Source: Chloroflexota bacterium | Lineage (GTDB): Bacteria > Chloroflexota > Limnocylindria > Limnocylindrales > CSP1-4 | Reading direction: 5' to 3' | Assembly: GCA_021786265.1 (NCBI GenBank) | Contig: JAJYNP010000260.1 | Span: 23,212 to 87,211 of the forward strand | DNA: 64,000 nt | Shown: positions 16,137-24,056 of the stretch, piece after piece | How positions within the stretch are numbered: position 1 is the first letter of the stretch | How the letters are laid out: every line of letters begins with the position of its first letter | Translations under genes and position numbers: made by a program | The notes under the pieces: generated by a model | The model's database searches: none | Told to the model about the DNA's origin: nothing | What the model saw: only the letters and a program-made list of their open reading frames with translations

Positions 16137-16195
16137 ACCTCGCGATCCTGCCGGGACCGTCCGGCACTTGCACGCGCCACGCGACCGCCGCGAGG

Positions 16196-16699
16196 ATGGG
16201 CCCGGAAGCGAGGCGGCACATGCGGCGGTACGGCGGGCTCGTCCTCCTCGGCCCGCTGGAGTCCGGAGAGCTCGAGAGGATCGAGACCGAGGGCGTGCCG
16301 CCCGGCGCCGGCACGAGTTCGTGGGCCCCCTACCCGGGCGAGCCGCCTGTCGTCGGCGCGCGCCTGAACCTCGCCTCCGGACGCTACGCCTGGGTGGTCC
16401 CGGGGAACGCGCCCGGTGTCGACGGGGCGCTGCTCCCGGCGGCGACGAGCACGTTCGACGTGGCCGGCGAACCCTGGCCCCCTCCGCCCGACCGGCCGGC
16501 CCCGCCGCTCCAGGCGGTGATCGCGGCCGCGTTCGCCGTGCAGGGCGGTGCCGCGGTGGCGGCCATCCAGCCTCTCCCGCTGCCCGGCGTCGCGCCGACG
16601 GCCGGGTCGCTCGCCCGGCTGGTCGCCGCGGGGATGCTCGCGCTGCTGCCGCCCGGCCTGACCTGGCTGGCGATCGAGCTCGTGCGTCACCCGATGTAG
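16196..16699 (+). CDS. Hypothetical protein
   Basis: 167 residues from ATG 16196 (an internal ATG at 16220 is also possible). I do not recognise a family. The N-terminal half is a mixed alpha/beta stretch (YGGLVLLGPLESGELERIE, RLNLASGRYAWVVPG); the C-terminal half is Ala/Pro-rich and mildly hydrophobic, ending in LTWLAIELVRHPM. Third-codon GC bias supports coding on this strand, and no better frame covers the region. It may follow the nitrilase operon. Confidence 0.5.
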   Translation: MGPEARRHMRRYGGLVLLGPLESGELERIETEGVPPGAGTSSWAPYPGEPPVVGARLNLASGRYAWVVPGNAPGVDGALLPAATSTFDVAGEPWPPPPDRPAPPLQAVIAAAFAVQGGAAVAAIQPLPLPGVAPTAGSLARLVAAGMLALLPPGLTWLAIELVRHPM

Positions 16700-16802
16700 G
16701 GCTGCGCGGGCACAAGCTGGGGCCGAAGCGGTCGGACAGCCCCGCACATGGGTCTGCAGCGACGAGCGACCTCGACGTGTTGGGTAACCGAGCCAGGACC
16801 GG

Positions 16803-17282
16803 TCAGGCGCCGACCGGTTCGGCCTCCAGCGATGCGCCCAACGCGTCGAGCAGCTCGCGCGTGCCGTGCTCGCGGTCCGCCGCGTTGTCGTAGCCGTCCA
16901 GGAAGGCCCCCTGCTCGGTGTAGACGAGGCGGGTCCCCCGCCCCGCCGGGGAGAGCTGCACCGTCGCGACCGAGACCGACGTCCGGATCTCGTCCTGGTA
17001 CATCTCGTACGTCGAGACGATGCGCTGGTCTGGCACGATGTCGTGGTACCGCGCCTCGTACGCATGGACGGTCGACCCCAACCCCTCGAAGCGACCCGCG
17101 ATCCGCTCGTGACCGCCGACGCGGAAGTCGAGCTCGTGAGGCGTGGTCACGCCTTCGCCGGGATCGAGGAACCAGCGGGCCCTGGCCAGCGGGTCCGCGA
17201 AGGCCCGGAAGACGCGCGCCGGGGCGGCCGAGTACGTGCGCTCGATCGTGAACGTGGCGTGCGTGACGGATCGCGTGGTCAT
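16803..17282 (-). CDS. SRPBCC (AHSA1/START-fold) protein
   Basis: 159 residues with the Activator-of-Hsp90-like SRPBCC fold: FTIERTYSAAPARVFRAFADP, then WFLDPGEG and ELDFRVGGHERIAGRFEG, and a long C-terminal helix. The fold forms a hydrophobic cavity for a small ligand. It overlaps the ArsR gene by 4 nt; ArsR-SRPBCC pairs are a common two-gene module, and the regulator presumably controls both. Ligand unknown. Confidence 0.9.
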   Translation of the reverse strand: MTTRSVTHATFTIERTYSAAPARVFRAFADPLARARWFLDPGEGVTTPHELDFRVGGHERIAGRFEGLGSTVHAYEARYHDIVPDQRIVSTYEMYQDEIRTSVSVATVQLSPAGRGTRLVYTEQGAFLDGYDNAADREHGTRELLDALGASLEAEPVGA

Positions 17283-17632
17283 GGGACGCTCCCTTCGCCA
17301 GGTGCTTCCGGCTGCTCCGCGAGGTACTCGCCGAGGCGGTCGAGGCGGCGTTCCCAGGCGGCGCGCCGCTCCTCGATCCACTGCTCGGCCTCGCCGAGTG
17401 CCGACGGGACGGCATGACACGTACGGACCCGTCCGACCTTCTCGCTGCGGACCAGGCCGCTCGCCTCGAGCACCCGGAGGTGCTGGAGCACGCCCGGGAG
17501 CGTGATCGGGAGCGGCTTCGCCAGCTCGCTGACCGATGCCGGTCCGCGGCTCAGCCGTTCCACGATGGCGCGCCGCGTCGGGTCCGCGAGCGCCTGGAAC
17601 GCAAGATCGAGTGGAGCGGGTTGCAGTGCCAT
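17279..17632 (-). CDS. ArsR-family winged-helix regulator
   Basis: 117 residues. Winged helix: FQALADPTRRAIVERLSRGP (helices 1-2), SVSELAKPLPITLPGVLQHL (HTH; the recognition helix follows), LEASGLVRSEKVGRVRTCHA (wing). It lacks metal-binding Cys pairs in helix 3, so it is the non-metal ArsR type paired with SRPBCC proteins. It starts at ATG 17632, and a perfect palindrome lies 5 nt upstream, fitting autoregulation. Confidence 0.92.
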   Translation of the reverse strand: MALQPAPLDLAFQALADPTRRAIVERLSRGPASVSELAKPLPITLPGVLQHLRVLEASGLVRSEKVGRVRTCHAVPSALGEAEQWIEERRAAWERRLDRLGEYLAEQPEAPGEGSVP

Positions 17633-17637
17633 AGTTA

Positions 17638-17647
17638 AGCAATTGCT
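17638..17647 (-). promoter_or_regulatory. Palindromic operator at the ArsR start
   Basis: AGCAATTGCT is a perfect 10-bp palindrome in a locally AT-rich stretch between the ArsR start codon and a TACTGT -10-like hexamer about 15 nt upstream of the ATG. It is the likely ArsR binding site. Confidence 0.55.
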
Positions 17648-17710
17648 ACAGTATCAGCCCGAACGCGGCCGGTCAACCCCTTTTCGGTGGCGTTCCCGCC
17701 TTAGGGGCGG

Positions 17711-17834
17711 CTACTGCCGTTCGCGTCGGAGCTGCGCGCGCAGCCGCTCGAGCGCCGTTCGCGCGTAGACCGCGCGACGGTCGGCGACACGGACGACGAG
17801 CACGAGGAGTCGCTCGTCCTGCACCCCGCGCTCG
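17711..17834 (-). pseudogene. C-terminal remnant of a RelE-type toxin
   Basis: The reverse frame ends in DERLLVLVVRVADRRAVY then ARTALERLRAQLRRERQ and a TAG. It is nearly identical in pattern to the C-terminus of the intact RelE at 24897 (DDRLLVLVVRVANRREAY, then RALDRLRAQLRREGRQ). The N-terminal two thirds and the antitoxin gene are missing; the frame is cut near the Phd/PIN module. A clear remnant of a second RelBE-like locus. Confidence 0.72.
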
Positions 17835-17879
17835 TCAACGGTTCACCCTGCCCGCGATGCGCGACGCCGCGGCGCGACT

Positions 17880-18266
17880 TCACCAGATCGTCTCGACCTC
17901 GTACTGCGCGATCGCGGGGTCTGCGGTCAGGATGGCGAGACCCTCGAGCTGCGCTTGGGCGACGAGCAGGCGGTCGAACGGATCGGTGTGGATCTCGGGC
18001 AGAGCGCCGGCCCTCAGGGCATGCGACAGCGCGACGTCGAGCACACCCATGCGGTGGCGCCGGAGCCGGTCCGGTACGTACCGCTCGGCGGGCTGGGGCA
18101 GCTCGAGCCGGCCGCGCGCGACCTTGATCGCGATCTCCCAGGCCGAGGCGACGCTGAGGAGGATCGTCACGTCCGGATCCTCGATGACTGCCCGGGCGCG
18201 GTCCGATATGCGGGATCCGCCGGACGTCCACCACAGGAACGTGTGAGTATCGACCAGCGCCCTCAC
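17880..18266 (-). CDS. PIN-domain toxin (VapC family)
   Basis: 128 residues. PIN motifs in order: LVDTHTFLWW (first Asp), SAWEIAIKV (Glu), TDPFDRLLVAQAQ (Asp), ILTADPAI (Asp). The SAWEI motif places it in the VapC subgroup usually paired with Phd-type antitoxins. Its GTG start overlaps the antitoxin stop by 4 nt. Probable RNase. Complete. Confidence 0.9.
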   Translation of the reverse strand: MRALVDTHTFLWWTSGGSRISDRARAVIEDPDVTILLSVASAWEIAIKVARGRLELPQPAERYVPDRLRRHRMGVLDVALSHALRAGALPEIHTDPFDRLLVAQAQLEGLAILTADPAIAQYEVETIW

Positions 18267-18478
18267 GGCGCGTCGAACTCCGGGAGCGGTGCGTCGAAGT
18301 CCGGGTGGATGACGACACGATCGTTGCCAGGAGTCCGCTTCGAGGCAGGCTGGTCGATCGGGCCCAGGATTGCCACCGGCGTCCCCGCCCGGGCGATCAC
18401 GATCGTCTCCCCCTGTCGCACCCGTTCGAGGAGCCGGGAGAGGTGGGTCTTGGCGTCGTGCACGTTCACGGTAACCAT
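18263..18478 (-). CDS. Phd/YefM-type antitoxin
   Basis: 71 residues: VNVHDAKTHLSRLLERVRQGETIVIARAGTPVAILGP is the Phd/YefM fold that dimerises to bind DNA; the acidic/aromatic tail (HPDFDAPLPEFDAP) is the likely toxin-binding segment. It starts at ATG 18478, 6 nt after a predicted -10, with two palindromic sites in the promoter. Confidence 0.9.
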   Translation of the reverse strand: MVTVNVHDAKTHLSRLLERVRQGETIVIARAGTPVAILGPIDQPASKRTPGNDRVVIHPDFDAPLPEFDAP

Positions 18479-18484
18479 GCGAGC

Positions 18485-18513
18485 AGTGTGACTTAGTCCG
18501 ATGACTTAGTCAA
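18485..18513 (-). promoter_or_regulatory. Leaderless promoter with twin palindromes (Phd/PIN module)
   Basis: Reverse strand: -35 TTGACT (18508-18513), 17-bp spacer, weak -10 CACACT (18485-18490), then 6 nt to the ATG. Two 9-bp palindromes GACTTAGTC lie at 18490-18498 and 18503-18511, 13 bp apart, suited to a pair of antitoxin dimers. Confidence 0.65.
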
Positions 18514-18658
18514 CCCACTGCCCTCGAAAGCCGGACCGGTCCGTTGGCCGGCCGGATGGTCAGCGAACCGGCGGAGTCGGGCCCTGTCGGGCAGATGCAA
18601 CACCCCGGACTCGCCGTCGCCGAATGAGAACGCCCTCGTGGGATGAGATCCGGGTGCG

Positions 18659-19174
18659 TCATCCGGCCCCGGTGAGCTTCGTGTGCATGTCGCGGATCAG
18701 CGCCCCGAGCATGCCCGCGGGGCGGGTCGGGGACGGCAATCGCCGCAGGACCTCGCGGACGGCTGGCGAGGCATGGTCCAGCTGCCACCGAACCTCGTCG
18801 GCGACCGCGGTCGGGCCATGGGGCGCGGCGAGGGCGGCGGCCTTCGCGGCGTAGGCTGCTGCGCCGCGCGCGTGGGCCGCCATGTGGGCCGTGCCAGCCG
18901 CCTGACCAGCGGCCCGGGCCGCTGCTGCTGCGGCCGGGTCGCCGAGCTCCCGGGCCGCCGCGTGCGCCCGGACCGAGAGGTCGCGGACCTGTCCGATCCG
19001 CATGTCGCCACGGGCGAACGATCGGACGCCGTCGATGGCCTCACGAGGGCGTCTGTCTCCCGGAGCCTCCGCCTCGAGCAGCGCCAGCGTCCGCTCGGCG
19101 CAGTCGGCGGCCCACGCGGCCAGCACTCGCCGGTCGTCCTCGCTCAGCGTCAAGGCACCAGGCTGGCGTTCCAT
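18659..19174 (-). CDS. Putative immunity-type (Imm5-like) protein
   Basis: 171 residues, almost wholly alpha-helical and very Ala-rich. SEDDRRVLAAWAADCAERTL and the later AAAAARAAGQAAGTAHMAAH / AAYAAKAAAL segments resemble proteins annotated as Imm5-like immunity proteins in actinobacteria and relatives. I see no cognate polymorphic toxin nearby, so this is an orphan and the role is uncertain. Start at ATG 19174 chosen over 19204, which only adds a charged decapeptide. Confidence 0.65.
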   Translation of the reverse strand: MERQPGALTLSEDDRRVLAAWAADCAERTLALLEAEAPGDRRPREAIDGVRSFARGDMRIGQVRDLSVRAHAAARELGDPAAAAAARAAGQAAGTAHMAAHARGAAAYAAKAAALAAPHGPTAVADEVRWQLDHASPAVREVLRRLPSPTRPAGMLGALIRDMHTKLTGAG

Positions 19175-19390
19175 GCCACGGTTCCTCTCGTCGGCTCTCG
19201 GCACGAGAGCATCGTCGGCTGAGCGGCGCGGCTGGTCAACTCGCTTCCCCGCCCGACGGTCACCGCGGCGGGCGGAGCATCCCCCAGAGGTGCGGGGCGT
19301 CGATGACGTCGGAGCTCAGGTCCCACTCGGGAGATGGCCACCCCGGAAACCTGACCGATGTTGTCCGGTACCGCGTGCACAATACCGAGC

Positions 19391-19906
19391 ATGAACTCCA
19401 TCCTCGTCAACCTCTTCCGCCATCACCGCTGGGCGAACGAGCGGATGTTCGAGGTCTGCCTGCCTCTCACTGATGCGCAGCTGGCCACCGAGATCACCGG
19501 CACCTACGGCCGGGTCGACCAGACTCTCCTCCACCTCGCCGCCGGCGAGGGCGGCTACCTGCACTGGCTCACCGGCTGGACGCCGCCGGAGGGCTACGGC
19601 CTCGGCGAGGGGGTCTCCTTCCCGGGCGTCCTGCTCCTGCTCGAGCGGGTGCGGATGACCGGCGACGCACTGATCGAGGTCGCGCGCGAGCTGCCGGCCG
19701 ACCGCGTTCTCACCGACGAGGAGGGCCGCGCCATCCCCGCCTGGGTGGTCCTGCTCCAGGCCCCGCACCACGCCACGGAGCATCGGCAGCAGATCGCCAC
19801 CATGCTCACCCACCTGGGCATCGAGCCGCCCGAGCCGGACCTGTGGGCCTTCAACGAGGCCCGCGAGCGCGGCGAGGTAGAGGCGGAGCCGAGTCCAGGT
19901 CACTGA
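19391..19906 (+). CDS. DinB/YfiT-like metal-dependent four-helix protein
   Basis: 171 residues, DinB superfamily four-helix bundle. Conserved His positions appear in FRHHRWANERMF (helix 1), LLHLAAGEGGYLHWLTG (helix 2) and QAPHHATEHRQQIATML (helix 4, HxxxH-type), consistent with a 3-His metal site used by thiol transferase-like enzymes. Start at ATG 19391. Independent gene; substrate unknown. Confidence 0.88.
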   Translation: MNSILVNLFRHHRWANERMFEVCLPLTDAQLATEITGTYGRVDQTLLHLAAGEGGYLHWLTGWTPPEGYGLGEGVSFPGVLLLLERVRMTGDALIEVARELPADRVLTDEEGRAIPAWVVLLQAPHHATEHRQQIATMLTHLGIEPPEPDLWAFNEARERGEVEAEPSPGH

Positions 19907-19986
19907 GCGTCGTTGGCGCGCCACATCAAGGCATGACAGGTGGAGGTCAACGAAGTCTCCTGGTCTGTGCGAAAGGATGACGTCAC

Positions 19987-20478
19987 GTGCCCGGCAGATC
20001 ACTCACGATTGAGCAGGTTCTGACCCTGCTTGCAGAAACGCCGCCGCGCATCGCCGCGCTGACCGCCGGTCTGGCACCAGCTCAATTGCATACCACCCCC
20101 AACCACGATGGGTGGTCCGCAAACGATGTGCTTGCCCATCTCCGTGCGTGCGCTGACGTCTGGGGCAACTGCATCGTGGCGATGATCGCCGAGGACACGC
20201 CGACGCTGCGGGCTGTCAATCCCCGCACCTGGATCAAGAAGACGGACTATCCCGAACTGGAATTCCGGCCCTCGTTGCGCTCCTTTACCACGCAGCGTGC
20301 CGATTTGCTGGCAGTCCTGGAACCGTTGCCGCACGAAGGCTGGTCACGTGCAGCGACAGTGACGGGGGCGGGGAAGGTACTCGAGCGGACCGTGCTGTTC
20401 TATGCACAGTGGCTGGCTCGCCATGAACGGCAGCACGTCAAGCAGGTCGAACGCATCGTCAACACGATGCACATGTAG
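19987..20478 (+). CDS. DinB-superfamily protein with lower GC than its neighbours
   Basis: 163 residues from GTG 19987. Helix 2 contains NHDGWSANDVLAHLRACADVW and helix 4 contains WLARHERQHVKQVERIV with the HExxH-like metal ligands. Codon use is visibly less GC-biased than in the flanking genes, suggesting recent acquisition. It lies 80 nt after the other DinB gene, but the two are not close in sequence. Role unknown. Confidence 0.85.
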   Translation: MPGRSLTIEQVLTLLAETPPRIAALTAGLAPAQLHTTPNHDGWSANDVLAHLRACADVWGNCIVAMIAEDTPTLRAVNPRTWIKKTDYPELEFRPSLRSFTTQRADLLAVLEPLPHEGWSRAATVTGAGKVLERTVLFYAQWLARHERQHVKQVERIVNTMHM

Positions 20479-20481
20479 CAC

Positions 20482-20850
20482 TCAGCCCCCGTGCCCAGCG
20501 GCAGCGCTCCGTGCCTCGCGCGGGCCACCCGCCGCCTCCCGAGCCGTACGAAGCGCCGCCTCGACCCCGCCGCTCCATGCCTGGCCGTGTCCCGGCAGCA
20601 CCCAGCGCGCCTCGATCTCCTCCAGCCGGGCCAGCGACTGCAGCGCCCGCTCGCGGTCGATGGTGAACGGCGCAAGGCGCGGTCCACCGGCGCCCGTCAG
20701 GACGTCGTGCGTCGTCAGCGCGTCTCCCACGAACAGCGCGTTGACGGCCGGCACGTGGATCGCCACGCTGCCCTGGGTGTGGCCCGGCACGTGGATGACC
20801 CGGGGCGCCCCGGGCACGTCAGTGTGGGCCCATTCGCGCCGAAGGTCCGA
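20482..20850 (-). pseudogene. Metallo-beta-lactamase-fold hydrolase, C-terminal remnant
   Basis: The reverse frame carries the second half of an MBL-fold hydrolase: PRVIHVPGHTQGSVAIHVP, ALFVGDAL and WVLPGHGQAWSGG. The N-terminal half with the HxHxDH metal motif is absent; the frame is interrupted where the divergent MNT promoter begins. Insertion of the MNT/HEPN module probably removed the 5' half. An open frame persists up to 20940 with a TTG, but translation of a half-domain would not be functional. Confidence 0.78.
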
Positions 20851-20905
20851 AGCTCGGTGACCCGCACGGCCCATTGGAACGCGCCGTGCGGCGGCCTCCA
20901 CGACG

Positions 20906-20954
20906 TTGACTCTGTAAGCCGCAAGGTTTACAACTGTCAACGTGACTGTTGACA
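20906..20954 (+). promoter_or_regulatory. Leaderless promoter and start-codon operator of the MNT gene
   Basis: -35 TTGACT (20906-20911), 17-bp spacer, -10 TACAAC (20929-20934), 7 nt, GTG start at 20942. A 7-bp inverted repeat TGTCAAC (20935-20941) / GTTGACA (20948-20954) flanks the start codon. It matches the other toxin-antitoxin promoters in the window. Confidence 0.7.
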
Positions 20955-21523
20955 GCCCGTTCTTCGGCGGCTCGGCGGTGCGCCGGGCGATTCTCCAGGA
21001 GTTCTTCTCGCGACCGGGAGTCGTGCGCCACGTGAGACAGCTGGCGCGCGAGGTGGGCTACTCGCCGACCATCGTGGGCAAGGAACTCCAGCGGCTGGAA
21101 CGGGCGGACGTGCTGAGGTCCGAGCGGATCGGCGGAACGCGCCGCTATGAGGTGGATGAAGCATCGCCCATCGCCCCCGAGATCCGCTCGCTCGTGCAGA
21201 AGACGATCGGGATCGAAGCGAGGCTCCGGGCGGCGCTCCAGGGCGTGGCCGGTATCGAGGAGGCGTTCCTGTACGGTTCGTATGCCCGGCACGAGGAGCG
21301 CGCCACGAGCGATCTCGACGTGTTCGTGATCGGCCACGTCGACCAGGAGCTGTTGTCCGAACGGCTGGCGGACGCCGAGCGGGACCTCGGTCGTGACGTG
21401 AACGTCGTCAGCTACGAGCGCGAGGAACTCGACCGGCTTCGATCCGAAGGCGACCGATTCGTCGAGGACGTCCTGGCGGGTCCCCGGGTCTCCCTGGTGC
21501 CGCCGCCCGGGCGGAGCCGATGA
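20942..21523 (+). CDS. Winged-helix + nucleotidyltransferase antitoxin (MNT of MNT/HEPN)
   Basis: 193 residues. Residues 10-75 form a winged helix (VRHVRQLAREVGYSPTIVGK, then LQRLERADVLRSERIGGTRRY). Residues 95-170 hold a minimal nucleotidyltransferase: FLYGSYARHEERATSDLDVFVIG contains the GS and D-x-D motifs. In MntA/HepT systems such enzymes AMPylate and silence the HEPN toxin. The fused DNA-binding domain suggests autoregulation through the start-codon palindrome. The stop overlaps the HEPN start by 4 nt. Confidence 0.87.
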   Translation: MTVDSPFFGGSAVRRAILQEFFSRPGVVRHVRQLAREVGYSPTIVGKELQRLERADVLRSERIGGTRRYEVDEASPIAPEIRSLVQKTIGIEARLRAALQGVAGIEEAFLYGSYARHEERATSDLDVFVIGHVDQELLSERLADAERDLGRDVNVVSYEREELDRLRSEGDRFVEDVLAGPRVSLVPPPGRSR

Positions 21524-21956
21524 CCGACCGCACCCTGGACGAGCTCGTGAAGGCGGGGCTCCTGGAGGCCAAGCCGCGGATCCTCGTCGAGTCGGTGGCT
21601 GGCTCGCACGGTCGGAACGGGACCTTGACCTTGCGGCTCAGGTCCTGGGCGGCATCGACCGCGATCGCGCGATGGCCGTGGCGTACGAGGCCGGCTACCG
21701 AGCGTGCGCCGGCCTCCTCGATCTCGCCGGCTACCGGGCGACGAGCCAGCCTGGGCACCACCGCGCCGCGATCGATGGGGCCCTCGCGGTCCTCGGCGAA
21801 GACCAGCGGGCGCGGCTCCGCCGACTGGACCGGGCTCGCCGTTTCAGGAACGACGCTCTGTACGGCGACGGCGCGAAGGCTGGACAGGCAGAGTTCGATC
21901 AGCTCCTCGAGGACGTGCGGTGGCTGCTCGATCGTCTCAGGGAAGCCCTGAGCTGA
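21520..21956 (+). pseudogene. HEPN-domain toxin with a single-base frameshift
   Basis: The start MTDRTLDELVKAGLLEAKPR overlaps the MNT stop. After about 26 codons (near 21598-21600) the family sequence continues in another frame: WLARSERDLDLAAQVLGGID, then AVAYEAGYRACAGLLDLAGY, and the RNase motif region RARRFRNDALYGDG, ending at 21956. One missing base between the GTG at 21595 and the TGG at 21600 explains it. Whether this is a true mutation, a recoding site or a sequencing error cannot be told; there is no homopolymer there. If real, the toxin is inactive while the antitoxin persists. Confidence 0.8.
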
Positions 21957-22083
21957 CCGCCACACTACCCCCGCGTCCTCGCCGAGCACAGGAGCCGACC
22001 CGCAGCCATGAACGCCGACGCCTTGCGTGCTGCTCCCGGGCCACGGAGGCCCGCGGCGGGGTCGACACTCCTGCCGCCGGGCA

Positions 22084-22491
22084 TCACGCGGACGGATCGA
22101 TGATCGACAGGCCCGTGAATGCGCTGCGGTAGATCCCTCGGTCGCGCGTCAGGAGCCTGTCCGCCTGGGCCTCGGCATGGGCTGCTACTGCGAAGTCCGC
22201 GATCAGCCGCTCCCGCGCCCCACCGTGCTGCCGATGCCGTCTCCAGGCGGCGCCCGCTGCCGCTGCTGCGGCCGCGCTGGTCGGGCTGAACTCGACGCCG
22301 AGACGGGCCAGCGCATCGGCCGCGCCCGCGGGCTCAGGGAACGCAGCCGTCATCTCCGCCCACACGACGTCACAGGCGACCAGGCCGCCTTCTCGCAGGC
22401 ATCGACGCAGCGCGTCCCTCGACGCCGGGCCGTGAGCGACGTCGGCACCGAACACGTCGAGTAGCACACTGGTGTCGACGGCGGTGATCAT
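22084..22491 (-). CDS. PIN-domain toxin
   Basis: 135 residues. PIN acidic positions: AVDTSVLLDVF (first Asp), VVWAEMTAAF (Glu), LIADFAVAAHAEAQ (Asp), LLTRDRGIYRSAF (Asp). Its start overlaps the AbrB-type antitoxin stop by 4 nt. The Ala-rich middle (about residues 70-85) is unusual but in frame. Probable RNase toxin, apparently intact. Confidence 0.9.
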   Translation of the reverse strand: MITAVDTSVLLDVFGADVAHGPASRDALRRCLREGGLVACDVVWAEMTAAFPEPAGAADALARLGVEFSPTSAAAAAAAGAAWRRHRQHGGARERLIADFAVAAHAEAQADRLLTRDRGIYRSAFTGLSIIDPSA

Positions 22492-22715
22492 GCCGGTCGC
22501 GGACCCCGAAGCTGGTCGAGGATCTCGTCGGTCGACGCGCCAAGGGCAAGTACCCCGTAGACCGCGTCGACTGGATCGACCGTGCTCGCCTTCCGCGCGA
22601 CGAGGCGCCCCTCCTCCTCCTCGAAGTCGAGCACCTCCCCGGCCCGAATCCCCAGCCTGTCGCGCAGCCGCTTCGGGATCGTGACCTGGCCCTTCTCGGA
22701 CACCACGCTCTTCAT
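22488..22715 (-). CDS. AbrB/MazE-type antitoxin
   Basis: 75 residues. SEKGQVTIPKRLRDRLGIRAGEVLDFEEEEGRLVARK is a complete swapped-hairpin SpoVT/AbrB DNA-binding domain; the tail (AVYGVLALGASTDEILDQLRG) is the toxin-binding part typical of AbrB antitoxins paired with PIN. The start codon lies within the operator repeat. Confidence 0.92.
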   Translation of the reverse strand: MKSVVSEKGQVTIPKRLRDRLGIRAGEVLDFEEEEGRLVARKASTVDPVDAVYGVLALGASTDEILDQLRGPRPA

Positions 22716-22750
22716 ACCGCCATGGTATGAATTCCTACTTAGAAGATCAA
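22710..22750 (-). promoter_or_regulatory. Leaderless promoter and operator of the AbrB/PIN module
   Basis: Reverse strand: -35 TTGATC (22745-22750), 17-bp spacer, -10 TACCAT (22722-22727), 6 nt, ATG at 22715. CATACC and GGTATG form an inverted repeat around the -10-to-start interval, overlapping the start codon, as expected for autorepression. Confidence 0.72.
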
Positions 22751-22925
22751 GAACCTACCCATGCCCCGCTGGCCCGCGGCGCGGCGGATGAGGATCGACG
22801 CAAGAACGTCGGTCGCTGGGGCTGAGACAATCCCGCGCGCGGGCGCTGGCAGCCTGCCGTCGACCTGCGACCAGGGGAGACACGATGGGTCGGGTGGTGA
22901 ACTCGACGACGTGTGAGGTCGGCGC

Positions 22926-24050
22926 GTGACCGCGCCCCCCGGCGAGGGCGCCCTCCTCGACCGGCGGACACTGAACCGGACCCTGCTGGCCAGGCAGCAT
23001 CTCCTGCAGCGCTCCGCGACGCCGGCGCCGGACATGATCGAGCACCTCGTGGGTCTGCAGGCGCAGGTGCCGCGCGACCCGTACATCTCGCTGTGGTCGC
23101 GCCTGCGCGACTTCGAGCCCGACGCGCTCGAGCGCCTGCTGCTCGATCGACAGGCGGTGCGCATGACACTCATGCGCACGACGCTCCACCTGGTGACGGC
23201 GCGCGACGCGGTGTCGCTCCGCGGTGTGCTCCAGGGCGTCTGCGAGCGAGGGTACGAATCGTCCCCGTTCCGGCGACGGCTGGACGGAGTCGATCTCGAT
23301 GAGCTGTGCGCCGTCGGTGCCTCGCTCGTGGACGAACGACCGCGCAGCATCGCCGAGCTGGGCCTGGCGCTGGCCGATCGGTGGCCCGACCGCGATCGCG
23401 AGGCGATGGCGTACGCCGTGCGGTACCGGGTGCCGCTGGTCCAGGTCACGCCACGAGGTCTGCTCCAGCGCTCGTCCGCTCCGCGCGTGACCACGCTCGC
23501 CGGCTGGCTCGGGGCGTCGACCGGCGACACTCCCGCCGTCGACCCTTCCCCCGACGAGGCCGTCCTGCGCTACCTGCGGGCGTTCGGGCCGGCCGGCGGC
23601 GCCGACATCCGCGCCTGGTCCTGGCTCACGGGTGTCCGCGGGATCATCGAGCGCCTTCGCCCATGTCTGCGCTCGTACCGTGACGAGGCCGGCCGCGAGC
23701 TCCTGGACGTCGAGGACGGCGTGTTCGCCGACCGGGACGAGCCGGCGCCAGCCCGCTTCCTCGGCGAGTACGACAACGTCTTCCTCTCCCATGCCGACCG
23801 CTCGCGCATCACGGGAGACCTCGCGTGGGGCGCTTCCTTCACGCGGAAGGGCGCGTTCTTCGTCGACGGCTTCCTCGCGGGCGCGTGGCGTCTCGGGCAG
23901 GCCGGAGGCGGCGCGCCAGTCGTGGAGCTGGAGGCCCGGCGGCCGCTGACCGTCGCGGCACGCGACGAGGTCCACGCGGAGGCCGTGGGGCTGCTCCGGC
24001 TTCTCGCCCCCGGCGCGGCGGATGGCGGCATCGCCTGGCAGGAGCCCTGA
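22926..24050 (+). CDS. Winged-helix DNA-binding protein (AlkZ-like, HTH_42)
   Basis: 374 residues from GTG 22926. The N-terminal MIEHLVGLQAQVPRDPYISLW contains the GLQAQ-x-P-x-xPY-x-xLW-x-R signature of the AlkZ/YcaQ family, whose characterised members are DNA glycosylases for crosslinks or alkylated bases. Three tandem winged-helix modules follow, with FLGEYDNVFLSHADRSRI at the expected position. Actinobacterial-type members of this clade may not all be glycosylases, so repair is a family-based inference. Stand-alone gene. Confidence 0.87.
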   Translation: MTAPPGEGALLDRRTLNRTLLARQHLLQRSATPAPDMIEHLVGLQAQVPRDPYISLWSRLRDFEPDALERLLLDRQAVRMTLMRTTLHLVTARDAVSLRGVLQGVCERGYESSPFRRRLDGVDLDELCAVGASLVDERPRSIAELGLALADRWPDRDREAMAYAVRYRVPLVQVTPRGLLQRSSAPRVTTLAGWLGASTGDTPAVDPSPDEAVLRYLRAFGPAGGADIRAWSWLTGVRGIIERLRPCLRSYRDEAGRELLDVEDGVFADRDEPAPARFLGEYDNVFLSHADRSRITGDLAWGASFTRKGAFFVDGFLAGAWRLGQAGGGAPVVELEARRPLTVAARDEVHAEAVGLLRLLAPGAADGGIAWQEP

Positions 24051-24056
24051 CCCCTC

